DNA from: Odobenus rosmarus divergens
Lineage: Eukaryota; Chordata; Mammalia; Carnivora; Odobenidae
DNA length: 64,000 bases
Assembly (NCBI RefSeq): GCF_000321225.1
Contig: NW_004451521.1
Coordinates: 112,674-176,673, forward strand
Direction: 5' to 3'
Each line of letters opens with the position of its first letter. Position 1 is the stretch's first letter. A program made the translations under genes and the position numbers. The notes below the pieces were generated by a model. It was not told the origin of the DNA. It did not search any database and saw only the letters and a list, made by a program, of their open reading frames with translations. Below are positions 35,005 to 45,732 of this stretch, piece after piece.

Positions 35005-35460
35005 GGACTAGTGGTTCAAAGCATGGCTTCAGGTCAGAATTGCCTGGATTCTAATCCCAACTTTGCAACTTACCTTGGACAAGTCTCCAACCTCTCAGTG
35101 CCTAGTTCTACATCCCCAGAATAGGGGTGATCTTAAGAGTACCTCCGTCATTGGGGCGCCTGGGTGGCTTAGTCATTAAGCATCTGCCTTCGGCTCAGGT
35201 CATGATCCCAGGGTCCTGGGATCGAGCCCCGCATCAGGCTCCCTGCTCAGTGGGAAGCCTGTTTCTCCCTCTCCCGCTCCCCCTCCCCCTGCTTGTGTTC
35301 CCTCTCTCGCTGTGTCTCTGTCAAATAAATAAATAAAATTAAAAAAATAAAAGAGTAGCTCCGTCATGGATTGCCTCCTAGTGTTGTGATGAGGAGTAAA
35401 AGCTTATATGAGTAAATGTTTGGAATATTAACAGCCATGGAGGAAGTGCTGTACAGCTAT
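35005..35460 (+). mobile_element. MIR copy split by a CAN-SINE
   Basis: The left piece has gtggttcaaagcatggcttc, tggattctaatcccaacttt, gcaacttaccttggacaagt and ctccaacctctcagtgccta. The right piece after the SINE has gtgttgtgatgaggagtaaa. Together they make one sense MIR, with the SINE at 35153-35350 inserted near its 3' end. Confidence 0.75.
35153..35350 (+). mobile_element. CAN-SINE 6
   Basis: Very well preserved (ggggcgcctgggtggcttag head, ggctcaggtcatgatcccag middle, AAATAAATAAATAAAATT tail). A 17-base duplication with one mismatch (aagagtacctccgtcat) lies at 35135-35151 and 35351-35367. Confidence 0.97.
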
Positions 35461-36234
35461 TTTGACTCTGGAGGGGACAGCCTATCATGGCACCCACCTC
35501 CTTGGTGACAGTTGATCACCTAGAGGGTGCACATGCCACTCATGCGGCTAATTAAGGTCTACCTCTTGTGTTTTTCTCAGTGGATCTGGGTTAGGAGAAT
35601 CAGTCCCGCTAGGGCTGGAGGGGGGCAACATTTTGAGATGTGAGGTGCAGGAGCTTTTTGCAAGGTGGGTTGAGTGCTGCTGGCAGAGCAAACCCAAGAA
35701 GAGGAAAAAGTTACAAGAGGAGCATCCCCAGCAGCCTGGTTGGGGATGTGAGTCTTCATGAAAACTAGTGGCTACCAATTCCAAGCAAATGCCCAGGACA
35801 CAATCAAGTCTTTTATTTTGGCAAATAAAGAAAATACCAAGCAAGTTTACACTTAATTCATACTTAGCTCTAGGGGAAATGTATATTAAACTTACAGTTA
35901 TCCATAGTTACTACAGAGCATCGACTACAACAAAAAGAGTAGTTAGTGGGTGTTGTTCTGTTCACACATGGCTTTCTCATTGAAATAATATACACAGAAG
36001 AATTAGATACGCAACCAAATCCCCAACTTCACAATGGTGTCAGTAATACGAACACACATCCTGCCAGTCTCTATAAGTCTCTGTGCGTCTCGTGGGTGTG
36101 TGTATTTAGAATACTCTGGGAGTGAGGAATCCTGGCTCCACCCCTAATGTGTAAAGCCCAGGACAAAGTCAGGATTTGGGAGCATCATTTAGCCTTTTTT
36201 TCTTTTTATAGTCACAGAACTCAACCAATGCGGT
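35461..36234. other. Unassigned
   Basis: No repeat recognised. The right half is AT-leaning. Frames under 100 codons. Confidence 0.35.
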
Positions 36235-36440
36235 GGAAAAAGCTTGCAAGTAGAAGGGTATGAGACACAAAGGCTTCTAAACCAGTTCTGCCTTATGCTT
36301 ACACTCGCTATGTGACCTCAGACAAATTACTGCCCTAGACTGTCTCACCTTCAAAATAGGAATAATAACCTCTGCCCATCTTGTTGGGTTGGAAGGATCT
36401 GATGAATTAGTATATGCAAACTACATGTGCTTTATAAGTA
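36235..36440 (+). mobile_element. MIR, nearly full length
   Basis: Shows ttctaaaccagttctgcctt, actcgctatgtgacctcaga, caaattactgccctagactg, ttcaaaataggaataataac and ttataagta at the end, in MIR sense order. Confidence 0.75.
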
Positions 36441-36448
36441 CGGGATGA

Positions 36449-36487
36449 CACCATCACCATCACCACCACCACCACCACCACCATCAT
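36449..36487. repeat. (CAY)n microsatellite
   Basis: Thirteen CAC/CAT trinucleotide units, mostly CAC. Confidence 0.92.
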
Positions 36488-36538
36488 TTATTCTTGGCCA
36501 TTGTGGTGGGCATCCCAATAAGTGGGATGGGTCTAAAG

Positions 36539-36732
36539 CAGAGTTTCTCAACCTGGGTACTACTGACATTCTGGGCTATTGTGGGGTCCTGTCCTGTGCA
36601 TTATAAGATATTTAGCACCAACCTGGTTCTGATGCCTGTAGGATTCCCTTCCAGTTGTGATAACCAAAAATGTCTCCAGACATTTCCAAATATCCCTTCA
36701 GGGTAAAATCACCCCTGATCAGCAACCAGTGG
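36539..36732 (-). mobile_element. MER20, nearly full length, antisense
   Basis: Left end cagagtttctcaacctgggt, then gggtcctgtcctgtgcatta, ccagttgtgataaccaaaaa, gtctccagacatttccaaat and right end cagcaaccagtgg. The inverted ends (cagagtttctcaacc / caaccagtgg) are those of the MER20 hAT MITE. Confidence 0.88.
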
Positions 36733-37600
36733 CCTAAGGGGCAAGACCTGTCTTCCCATGAGATGAAAGAAGGAGAGAGGAAAGAGCGAAGCTGTTTGAG
36801 CAGTATGGTGACTACTGTTCTCTGAACATCTGAATAGGACTCCAAAGAGATATCCGCACCTGTGTCCCATTGCTTCTGGAGTATCGTTTTGCTCCTTTTC
36901 CCAAACATTCTTCCTCTGAATTGGAAGTCATCAGCCTGCTAGTGTTTGACTCCAGATGTTTGTCCCAGAAAGCCCACCTTTTTTTACATTAACTCCCCTG
37001 CCCTTTGCATGGAGAGTGCACCATCCCCTTTAACCTCTGCTGATCTTCCCAGTAACCTGGAATGAGGAATCTGAGGATATTGTAGAGGGATGCCTGGCTT
37101 GTGGCAAGGCCATCGGCGGTAACTCTAGTATCCATTCACCTGGGAAGGATGCAACTCAGAGAGTAGCCAGGAGAACCCACCTTTTGTGTAATGCCACCCA
37201 GCAGCAGGTCACCACCCACCCTTCCCCAAAGCCACGTGGGGAAACTCAGCCCCGAGCACCATGGAGTCCTCCTTGATTTGTGTCCTGCTTGGTCCTCTCC
37301 CATGAGATGGGTGCCCTCTAAAAGAGGCCAGCCATGTCTTTGCCTCTGAGAGTGTTGTCAGTTGTATTCCATCTTGTCTAGATTCCTAAAGCTGATGTTG
37401 CAGAGTTGCCCCTGCTCCTTGCGACCACGCTGGCCCAGCTGCAGAGGCCAGGTGCCCCTTGTTCCAGCCCCAGGAATGTTTACCTGATCTCACTCCTCAG
37501 CCTGGCTCTGGAGCCCCATCAGAGGCTGAGCCCTGTATGCTGTTCTAGCCCCCTGCCAGGGAGGGGAAACAGGGGCTCTGCAACACTTGAATAAGCATAC
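36733..37600. other. Unassigned
   Basis: No repeat recognised. GC-balanced, short frames only. Confidence 0.35.
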
Positions 37601-37609
37601 AGGATTTGA

Positions 37610-37826
37610 GGGGCACCTGGGTGGCACACTAGGTTAAAGGTCTGACTCTTGGTTTCAACTCAGGTCGTGATCTCAGGGTCGTGAGATTGAGCTCCGTATC
37701 GGGCTCCATGCTCAGCGAGATGTCTGCTTGAGACTCTCTCTCCCTCTCCCTCTGCTTTTCCCCTCCCCGCCCCTGGCTCTATCTCACTCTCTCAAATAAA
37801 TAAATAAATCTTAAAAAAAAAAAAAA
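37610..37826 (+). mobile_element. CAN-SINE 7 (left member of a doublet)
   Basis: Head ggggcacctgggtggcacac, middle caggtcgtgatctcagggtc, CT-rich stretch, AAATAAATAAATAAATC and a long A-run that leads straight into the next SINE. The left duplication aggatttga is at 37601-37609. Its partner lies after the second SINE, not after this one. Confidence 0.95.
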
Positions 37827-38021
37827 GTGGGATGCCTGGGTGGCTCAGTTGGTTAAGCATCTCCCTTTGGCTCGGGTGGGATGGAGTCCTGCATTGGGCT
37901 CCTTGCTCAGCAGGGAGCTGCTTCCCCCTCTGCCTTCTGCTCCCCCAGCTTGTGCGCTCTCTCTCTCTCTATATATATATGACACATAAATAAATAAATA
38001 AAATCTTAAAAAAAAGAATAA
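37827..38021 (+). mobile_element. CAN-SINE 8 (right member of a doublet)
   Basis: Head gatgcctgggtggctcagtt, a deletion in the middle (the usual tcatgatc segment is missing), CT and TA dinucleotide runs at about 37960-37980, and an AAATAAATAAATAAAATC tail. The shared duplication aggatttga is at 38022-38030. Confidence 0.93.
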
Positions 38022-38044
38022 AGGATTTGAAAAATTTAAGCACC

Positions 38045-38640
38045 CAGACACACAATTCCATCTCTCAATAAATCAGCCAGCTTCTTTTTTCTGTATTCCT
38101 GTCTAACCCTTGTTTAGACCCAAACATAGCTTGCACACTTATTAAGGTATAAATATAATGATGTGTCCTGCTTTTCTATAGTTAATATCATAAGCATTTT
38201 CCACTTTGCTTTAAAAATTACCATTTTAATGACCACCTAAGCTTCCATAGAATGGTTATAAAATTCCTTAGTTAACCATTTTTCTGAGGTCTAGTCTTTT
38301 TCTTTTTTCCCTGTTAAAGTTAATTTCACAATTAACATTCAATATCTTCCAGAATTCAGAATTTTTTTTCTTCTAAATTATTTCCTTAGGACAAATCCCC
38401 AGAAATAGAGTTGAGTTCAAGGATGCACATGTTTATATGACTTTGGTACAGCTGATTGCCCGAAGGGTTGTCCCAGTGACCTTGGCCTGAGCAATGTCGG
38501 AGTAATTATTTTACCACATCCATGCCATTATTTGTACTTTTTTAAAATGGTATCAGATTATTTATCATTGTTTTTGCCAGCATCTCTTTGATTACTATTA
38601 AAGGCAAGCATTTCCCCGATGTGAATTTTGTAATTCCATC
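38045..38640 (-). mobile_element. Old L1 (L1M-class), antisense
   Basis: Shows attaccattttaatgaccac, cttccatagaatggttataa, tccttaggacaaatccccag, aaatagagttgagttcaagg and aagcatttccccgatgtga, in the order of an antisense L1M 3' region. No frame survives. Confidence 0.72.
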
Positions 38641-39204
38641 AGAGAGTTCGTGGAAGGGACAGAGAAGGGGATTTATGTCCTAAGTTTTGCTACAAACCAC
38701 TCGAAATCCCACATTAAATGTACAAATGTTCTGTCCAAAGCCTTCCTTGGGCTCACCGCTATCTGTAGGTTTGTGGTTGCCGTGTTGCTCACCGTCTCAC
38801 CTCATCCTCCCTTGCAATACCTCCTTGCCGCCATCTTTCTCTTCTCGTGGAACCTCAAACCCCTCATGCTTTTACCTCCCAGAACAGCTCAGCTTTGCTC
38901 AAACCCATACAGGTGCAAACACCCCAAAGTTAAAGAACCAGCAGACATAGAAGACAGTGACCGTGTGTGAGGCTTCAGCTCAGCGCCCGCGGGGTTACCC
39001 CCTTCACAATAGAATTTATTGCTGATACTTCTGGACAAACAGACGGCTGTCCAAGGAATTCTAGTGGAGAAAATGTTCTGTATCTCATCCTAAGCTTCCG
39101 TCACGGAAGATTACCTGAGTGTAATACGTCTTGGTCATACCTGGAGAACCTGTACCAGGCTTCTGAAAGATCTGACCATGCTTTCCTTCTTTGAGATAAC
39201 AAAA
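38641..39204. other. Unassigned
   Basis: No repeat recognised. A 106-codon frame at 38650-38970 has no domain. Confidence 0.35.
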
Positions 39205-39400
39205 ACATCAACTATCACCATAGCATTAGCTAGCTCTTCTATAGCTCATCATACAGGCTGGGGACGGTGCTAAGCATTTCACATTTATTAACCCACTTAA
39301 CCGCCACTGGAAGCATATGGATTAAGTATGAGAATTATGCCCAGTACACAGGTGAGGGAACTGAGGCACAAACCTCACCCAGAGCTGGAGTCCATTCCTA
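39205..39400 (-). mobile_element. MIR, antisense
   Basis: Contains gtgctaagcatttcacattt, attaacccacttaaccgcc, gtgagggaactgaggcacaa and acccagagctggagt, a clear antisense MIR. Confidence 0.75.
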
Positions 39401-40714
39401 GACTCTCTGTGTGTCCGTGCAAGTTTTGCTGGACGCCGGGCCCAGGCGGTGGAGGAGCGCAGCACGTGGGGCCATGCAGCCCCTCCGACTTCTCGCTCAA
39501 TCCACACCCGGGCTGGCTCTGTGGTCAGCTCCTCGTGCAAGCCCATTTAGAAGGAACCCATGTTCCAAAACACAATGGGCTCCCATTCTGGGAGCCAGGT
39601 TCCTCGAAACATGCTAACGTCCCGTTTCTTTCTGTTGGCCAGGGTTAAGATCAGAGTGAATGTGGTTGGGTAATGGATCTTGGTCAATTCTGCACAGCAG
39701 TCGTGTTTTGCTGCTCCTAATGCACCCTTAAAAATCAATCCCATTGGCATTAATAGAATGTTCTCATTAAAAATATATGAGACATGCTGAGTGGCATACG
39801 CATGGAAAATAAACATTATGAAATGAAGTCAGGGACTGTGCAGAGTCCATTCTTTCCTGACTTCTCTTTTTCTCCAGACTCTCAGGCCCTCACGCTGATG
39901 ATTGCTGATTAATTACTAGTTATTTGTGCAAAATTAGCAGCATCGCCGTCTAAGTGACAGCACTGTATATCAGAAAGGACGGTGGCCATGGGGTGGAATC
40001 TCAGCTCATCTCTGAGCTTTGTGCTTCTCTGCTATGAAACGTGGGTGGCCGAACCTCTCCTCACCGCCCGCCAGGCTCTCAGAAACCTGCATGAGGCCCT
40101 GGATGTCCCTGATCGGCCTCCACCCTCACTAACTTTGGGATTTTCATAGGTGACACCTGGGCGAACCGCAGGTTGCTCGTCGGTCATATGTGGGTGACAG
40201 AATGGGGTTGAGTGGGGGAATAAGGCAGGAATGGGTGTGGATGTAGTTTGCAAACCCAAGGGCGCTGTGTTTGCATAATAGATGTGTCCCCTCCTGGGAA
40301 CTTGACAAATCAAAACTAACGACTAAGGAAAGGATGGAGATCCTCCGTTCTTATGGTGTAGCTTTTTTTTTTTTTTGCATCCTAAAGGTGGTGTGCTGGT
40401 TGCCCTACACCATTCTTTCCTCCCCCACTGAGAGACTGTGGAGAGGCTCACTGTTTGTCCCCAAGGCGACTCAGAGGAGGACCCGCCTCAGGACGTTCCA
40501 CCTCGATGGCCCAACGTTAAAGGTAAATTAGTGCAATGTGAGCATACCACATGAGTTTCTGGTGGCTTATTCATACCGCAGGGCCGTCCAAGCTAGTGTA
40601 AGCTCTGACATTTTGGGTTCTCTCTTGGAGGAGAAGAGAAGCAGGGCTGGGCCGGGAAAGCCTGAGGCATGATGGGGGTCTGACGAAATCCCCTCCCACA
40701 ACAGCGCCTTTCTT
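39401..40714. other. Unassigned; includes conserved-element-like block
   Basis: No repeat family recognised. The block 39650-39965 is repeat-free with an ATTAATTA homeodomain-type site at 39908-39915. A T-run lies at about 40363-40376. Confidence 0.35.
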
Positions 40715-41219
40715 GGAGGGGAAATAATGCTCCCCACATGCCCCGAAAGAAGGACAGGTCCTAATTCCCAGTGAATATGCTCCTCTACATGCAGAAAGGG
40801 ACTTGGCAAATCTAAGTGAAGAATCTTGAGATAGGGACCTTATCTTGGATGACCCAGGTGGGCCCCGTGTAGTCACAAGGCTCCTTACAAGAGGGAGACA
40901 GGAGGGTCAGAGGCAAAGAAGATGTGATGGTGGGAGCAGAGGTCAGAGAGAGAGAGAGAGAGAGAGATGAAGATGCTATGGTGTTGCTGCCTTTAAAGAC
41001 AGAAGAGGGGGCCATGAGCCAAAGAAAGCAGGGGGCTTCTAGAAACTGGGAAAGACAAGGACATGGATTCTCTTTATTTCCAGAGCCTCCACAAAGAACC
41101 CATCCCTGCATACCCTTTGTAGACTTCTGACGTCCAGAACTGTAGCGTAATAAGTTTGTGTAGTTTTAAGCTGCTAAGTTTGTATTAATTTGCTGTAGCT
41201 GCCATAGGATACTGACACA
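40715..41219 (+). mobile_element. MLT1D-like LTR
   Basis: Shows aataatgctccccacatgcc, agaaagggacttggcaaatc, gaatcttgagatagggacct, tatcttggatgacccaggtg, acaagagggagacaggaggg, ctagaaactgggaaagac, cgtccagaactgtag and gctgccataggatactgaca. Order and length fit MLT1D. A (GA)12 run at 40945-40967 lies inside. Confidence 0.85.
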
Positions 41220-42697
41220 GAAGATCATGCGGGGCATCTCCATGGCTGCCATATTACCAGTGACAGCCAATGCCTTTCAAGTTCTGCACAGATACTGGGT
41301 GGAAGAGCTGCTGAGCTTTAAATGTTCCCTCTCTCAAGGCACCAAAAATGTTCAGCCTCAAAGATCCTGGGACCTTCACAGACCTTAGGCAGAGCCCACA
41401 CCCTGCATTGGTGCTGGACCTTCTCAATGCAGGTGCTTTGACAGGCCCAGGGGGTGGGCCTAGTGCTGAGCTGGATGGCCCACTGCTTCTGACAAAGGCA
41501 GCACCAAGGTTGATCTTGGTATGATCTGACTCCAGGAGAGATGGCCAGGTCAGCACCAGAGTGCAGAAGGATTCAAGGGGCAGGAGGTGAGGGAGAAATC
41601 CTAGACTGCACATTCATGGCATAGGCAGCTGGATGGGATGACGGAGAGCACGGCCTGGGGAACGTGAAAGCCTTTCATGGGATGGGGGACCAGGTGAAGA
41701 CCTCCTTATGACGGGGTTTCCAATCGAAACATCACACAAGCAGCAGGTCTGATTGCATAGGAAAGTCAGCAAGGGGCTCTGTGAAGGGGTTTGCCCGTTG
41801 TGAGGATGTTCAGCCCACAGATTGCTCTGCAGAGGCCCAGCAGGTTATGAAAGAGCATCTCATGGTGCTCCTGCACATCCCCACTGGGTGAACCTCAAGC
41901 GCCTTGAACCTTCCTGTGAGTGGTCAGCCCAGGCCTCCAACCTGCAATGGCAGCTCATCCATGCAGAGCTCATTACCCCAACACATGAGGTGCTACACAA
42001 GCACCATCCAGAGATTAATTGGCTGTTAAAATCAGATTGCTTGGAGCTCCCTGGTTGAAAGTTTGAAGAGGTTAATGCCATCAGTGGGCTGCTCTGATGG
42101 CACTTTCTATAGCCGACCAGGCTGAGGACGGGGTGCTCACAGGCGCCCCTGCCGCCCAAAAGAGGTCATTTGCTGCATCAATTACAGACCGTGTTTTTCT
42201 AAAGCTTACCTTGGTTCTGGGTTTTCCCAAGTTGTAATCACATGAAACTGCATGAGATGTTTGATAAAACAACTGGTTGTAAACCACTTGCAATTTGGTG
42301 ACGTCCAGAGCTTATCACACTGGATGCCTAAGGCAATTTTTTACATGAATGCGTGTGATATTTTTTCCATCACTTTATAGGTTCATTTTGGAAGTTCAGC
42401 AAGCAAATCTTGTTTTATTCATTAGTTCATCATTCATACTATTTTCCGCAACAGTCTCTGTAACGCCATTTATCATCCTATAAAGCATTACTCTAAAATC
42501 CCAACGTTTTCCTCCTACCTATGCAGAAACCAACAAGAAATAATACATCCTGTCGTCAGATTTTGCAAAAGTACTAACATGTTTTGAAAACTTGACCGAA
42601 AGGTCATTTTTACATAAAATTTATTTTAGAATTTAATATTTTGCTCAAAAGTAAAAGAAACCTTACTTATAACTTATTTTTCTTATATTTATGGCAG
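41220..42697. other. Unassigned
   Basis: No repeat recognised. The interval 42000-42540 is AT-balanced and repeat-free. It directly precedes the exon-like segment at 42698. Confidence 0.35.
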
Positions 42698-42775
42698 ATT
42701 ATTGGCTTAGAGATCAGAAGACAAGCTTTCTCAACCCACAAGTTTTACCACCTTAGTCTATATCCTGAAGAAAAG
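42698..42775 (+). other. Exon-like segment B (unproven)
   Basis: 78 bases between acceptor ttcttatatttatggcag and donor GAAAAG|gtaagt, a near-perfect donor. The length is a multiple of three and only one of the three frames is open, reading 26 residues that start IIGLEIRRQ and end YPEEK. I recognise no protein. The frame stays open on both sides of the segment (42641-42853), which is consistent with chance. Confidence 0.2.
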
Positions 42776-43244
42776 GTAAGTGGGCATACCAGAGAATTCA
42801 TCAACTTTATGAAAAGGAGGAATCTATACCAAAGAAACTGGGGAAAACCATAGTTAGAAACAAAAATATGAGAAACATTCCTGTTTCCTTGGTTTCTTAT
42901 ATGTTAATAATTTACCTTATTGTGTCTTACGCTACAGAATATTGCCAAATGGTATTATGGTGGAATAGTATTATGTAGTTACATTGCTACATCATTTTGA
43001 AACTAATAATTCAGTGTTTAAAGGAAAAGACATTGAATGTCTAAATATAGGCATGATGGGCTCTTTGAAAGCCAAAAATGTGTTTTCCAACTTTTCAAAC
43101 TAGAAATGGTATAGCCAGGGAAGCCTCTTTCAGGGCTAGAGAAGTGTACTCCATAACGAGAAGACTAATAAAACCTTGTTAAGCCAGCATGCTGAATGCC
43201 TGCTGGAGGAAGTCAGTCAACGAAATCATGGTGATGCTACTTTG
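42776..43244. other. Unassigned AT-rich sequence
   Basis: No repeat or gene recognised. It may contain more of the decayed hAT element that starts near 43245. Confidence 0.3.
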
Positions 43245-44333
43245 TGGTAAGATCAATGATGACATTAGCAAATTTGATTGTTTTTTTTAATTTTTTATAA
43301 TGAAATATGTCAACATTTAGGAAAGCTGCATAACTCAATGAACCAATACTTTCCAAATTACCAATACATGACATTACAAAACCATGAGCAAACAATTCAT
43401 TCAAAGAATAAGATAAACCAACAGGTCTTAATGTAACAGAAGACAAAAAGTTCATTGCTGTGATTTCAGACTCCACATAGCAAACGATTTTTAAGAAACC
43501 TCCACTTGTTGAATTTTGGCATATTATCAAAGAAGAATATCCACAATTGCCTGAAAAAGCTACGAAAATACTCTGCCCATTTCCAAGTACTTACCTGCGT
43601 GGGGTCAGGTTTTCTTCATAGGCTTTAACCCAGACAACATATGGCTGTAGACAGCACACTGAGTCAGATGTAGGAATGACGCAGTGTTCTAATAAGCTGG
43701 ATGGTAGAGAGATTTGCAGCAATTGTCCTTAGAGCCAAAATTAGTGTTTGTTCTCTCACTTCTTGGGAGACTCCAATTCTCTCTGCCCCCAGATATAACC
43801 TCTGCTGGTCCCCAGGGCTTGCCTAGCGGAATGACCCAAACCCTAGCTCCTGAGAAGTCCGAGCTCTCGGTAATCACACTTCTCGGGCTGGATGGCTGCA
43901 CAGTCTGGTTCAAAGCCACAGTTGGCCAAGGCAGCACCTAGATGAACCCAAATGGATCCCATGAGTTTTACACCCTTTTCCCCACCCCCGCTATGTAACC
44001 AGGGCTGTACTGCCAAAGAGGGAAAAAAGAGAGAGAGAGACACACACAGAGAGACTTGTAAAAATGTAAACGAATACCTCTCTCCTTTCCAATAATTTGT
44101 TTTGGAAAACGTAGCCATTTTTTATAAAAATTATATTATTTATGTTAACATGTGATGGTCACCTGGCATTTATTTTTAAATGATTTAGCAAATAAATATT
44201 TTAAATTGTTCCCAGTTTTAATTTCAAATAGGTGAATATCAGTAGGTATAACACACATAAAACAAGAATTCTTTGAAGTCCTCAATACTGTTCAAAAATG
44301 CAAGGGAGTCTGGAAACCAAAATTTTTAAGAAC
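43245..44333 (+). mobile_element. Decayed hAT transposon with transposase C-terminus
   Basis: The left part (43245-43640) matches the end of a mammalian hAT transposase. On the plus strand, frame at 43532, it reads EEYPQLPEKATKIL followed by CPFPSTYL, the hAT C-terminal dimerisation segment. An in-frame TAG follows at 43619-43621. Further right, gttttggaaaacgtagccat, tatgttaacatgtgatggt and gaagtcctcaatactgttc correspond to the element's 3' non-coding part, ending near ccaaaatttttaagaacctt. The 5' part is missing, and about 330 unrelated bases are inserted at 43717-44048. It is a dead gene; the family is Charlie/Zaphod-like but I cannot fix the subfamily. Confidence 0.72.
43717..44048. other. 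Unidentified insertion inside the hAT fossil
   Basis: This block separates two parts of the hAT element that should be adjacent. A 10-base near-duplication flanks it (gagagatttg at 43707-43716, gagagacttg at 44049-44058). Its right end is an A-run followed by GA and CA repeats, like the 3' tail of a retroposon. The body does not match any family I know. Confidence 0.45.
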
Positions 44334-44440
44334 CTTTGATCTGAAAGAGTAAATGCATTAGAATAGTCAAGGTTTTGAAAAGGAAGAGTAAGAAAGAGGA
44401 ATTTTTCCTTCTCGGATTTTAAACCACATTATAATATAAA

Positions 44441-44662
44441 TTGGGGCACCTGGGTGGCTCACTGGCTCAGTGGGTTGAGCATCCAACTCTTGATTTCAGT
44501 TCGGTTCATGATCTCAAGGTCGTGGAATCGAGCCCCAAGAAGAGCTCCATGCTCAGTGGGGGGTCTGCTTGGGATTCTCTCTCTTCCTCTGTCCCTCCCC
44601 CCGGCTCCGCTCTCACTCTCTCTCTCTCAAATAAATAAATAAATATTTTTAAAAAATAAAAA
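44441..44662 (+). mobile_element. CAN-SINE 9
   Basis: Head ggggcacctgggtggctcac, then a local duplication of the ctggctcag segment, a middle ttcatgatctcaaggtcgtg, CT-rich stretch and AAATAAATAAATAAATA tail. A 10-base duplication ataatataaa lies at 44431-44440 and 44663-44672. Confidence 0.96.
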
Positions 44663-45318
44663 ATAATATAAAGCCACAGGATGAGGCTGGCAACAGAAAA
44701 CACGTATTTGGTCCAGAATACATATATAAATATCCAGTGAATGATAAAAGTAGCATTTCAAATCAGGGGATGGAAGTAAAAATTATGTAATAATTATTTA
44801 TTATTTTTAAATCCTCTAAAGAGGTACAAGACAAAAATAAAATATAGAGAAAATATCTGTAATATGTTTTACAAAATGTTAATAATACAGTTCATTGTAA
44901 GGAACTCCCAATAATTAATAAGCAAAAAGAGAATCACAGGATTAAGCAGATAGTGGGCTAATTCACAAAATATATTTTTCAAAGGCCTAATAAACACATG
45001 GAAAAATGTCTTTCTCATTAGCAACAAAGAAACAGAAGAGTTAAAATCAGATATCATTTTTGTTGACTGTATTAGCAGAGAAATGTACTCTCTAGTCCTG
45101 GGAACAATTTGGAGGAAATAAGCACTTTGATCATTATACTCAGGACTTAATCGGTTCATCTTTTCTGGAGTAGTCTTGGTCAATCTGCAACAAATTACTT
45201 TAAAATATGCCTATTTCTTGACCAGGAACTTTCATTTTGGAGAATTCACACTGCCAACGGAATCCAGCAAAGGCACAGAGACTGTGTAGAAGAATGTTCT
45301 TCAAACATTGTTTTTATT

Positions 45319-45514
45319 TTTTTTTAAAGATTTTATTTATTTATTTGAGAGAGAGAGTGAGAGAGAGAGCGTACATTAGAGGGGGGAGGGTCAGAGGGAG
45401 AAGCAGACTCCCCGCTGAGCAGGGAGCCGGATGCAGGACTCGATCCAGGGACTCCAGGATCGTGACCTGAGCCAAAGTCAGTCGCTTAACCAACTGAGCC
45501 ACCCAGGCGCCCCC
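45319..45514 (-). mobile_element. CAN-SINE 10, antisense (left of doublet)
   Basis: T-run with aaagattttatttatttatt, GA-rich stretch, ggatcgtgacctgagccaaa and gagccacccaggcgcccc. The flanking duplication aaacattgtttttatt occurs at 45303-45318. Its partner is found only after the second SINE. Confidence 0.95.
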
Positions 45515-45526
45515 TCATTCCCCACT

Positions 45527-45732
45527 TTTATTTATTTATTGTTTTTAAAGATTTTATTTATTTCAGAGAGAGAGAGAATGAGAGATAGAAAGCACGAGAG
45601 GGAAGAGGGTCAGAGGGAGAAGCAGACTCCCTGCTGAGCAGGGAGCCCAATGCGGAACTCGATCCCGGGACTCCAGGATCATGACCTGAGCCGAAGGCAG
45701 TCGCTCAACCAACTGAGCCACCCAGGCGCCCC
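45527..45732 (-). mobile_element. CAN-SINE 11, antisense (right of doublet)
   Basis: Tail complement cttttatttatttattg, GA-rich stretch, ggatcatgacctgagccgaa and gagccacccaggcgcccc. The shared 16-base duplication follows at 45734-45749. Twelve bases (45515-45526) between the two SINEs belong to neither. Confidence 0.95.
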
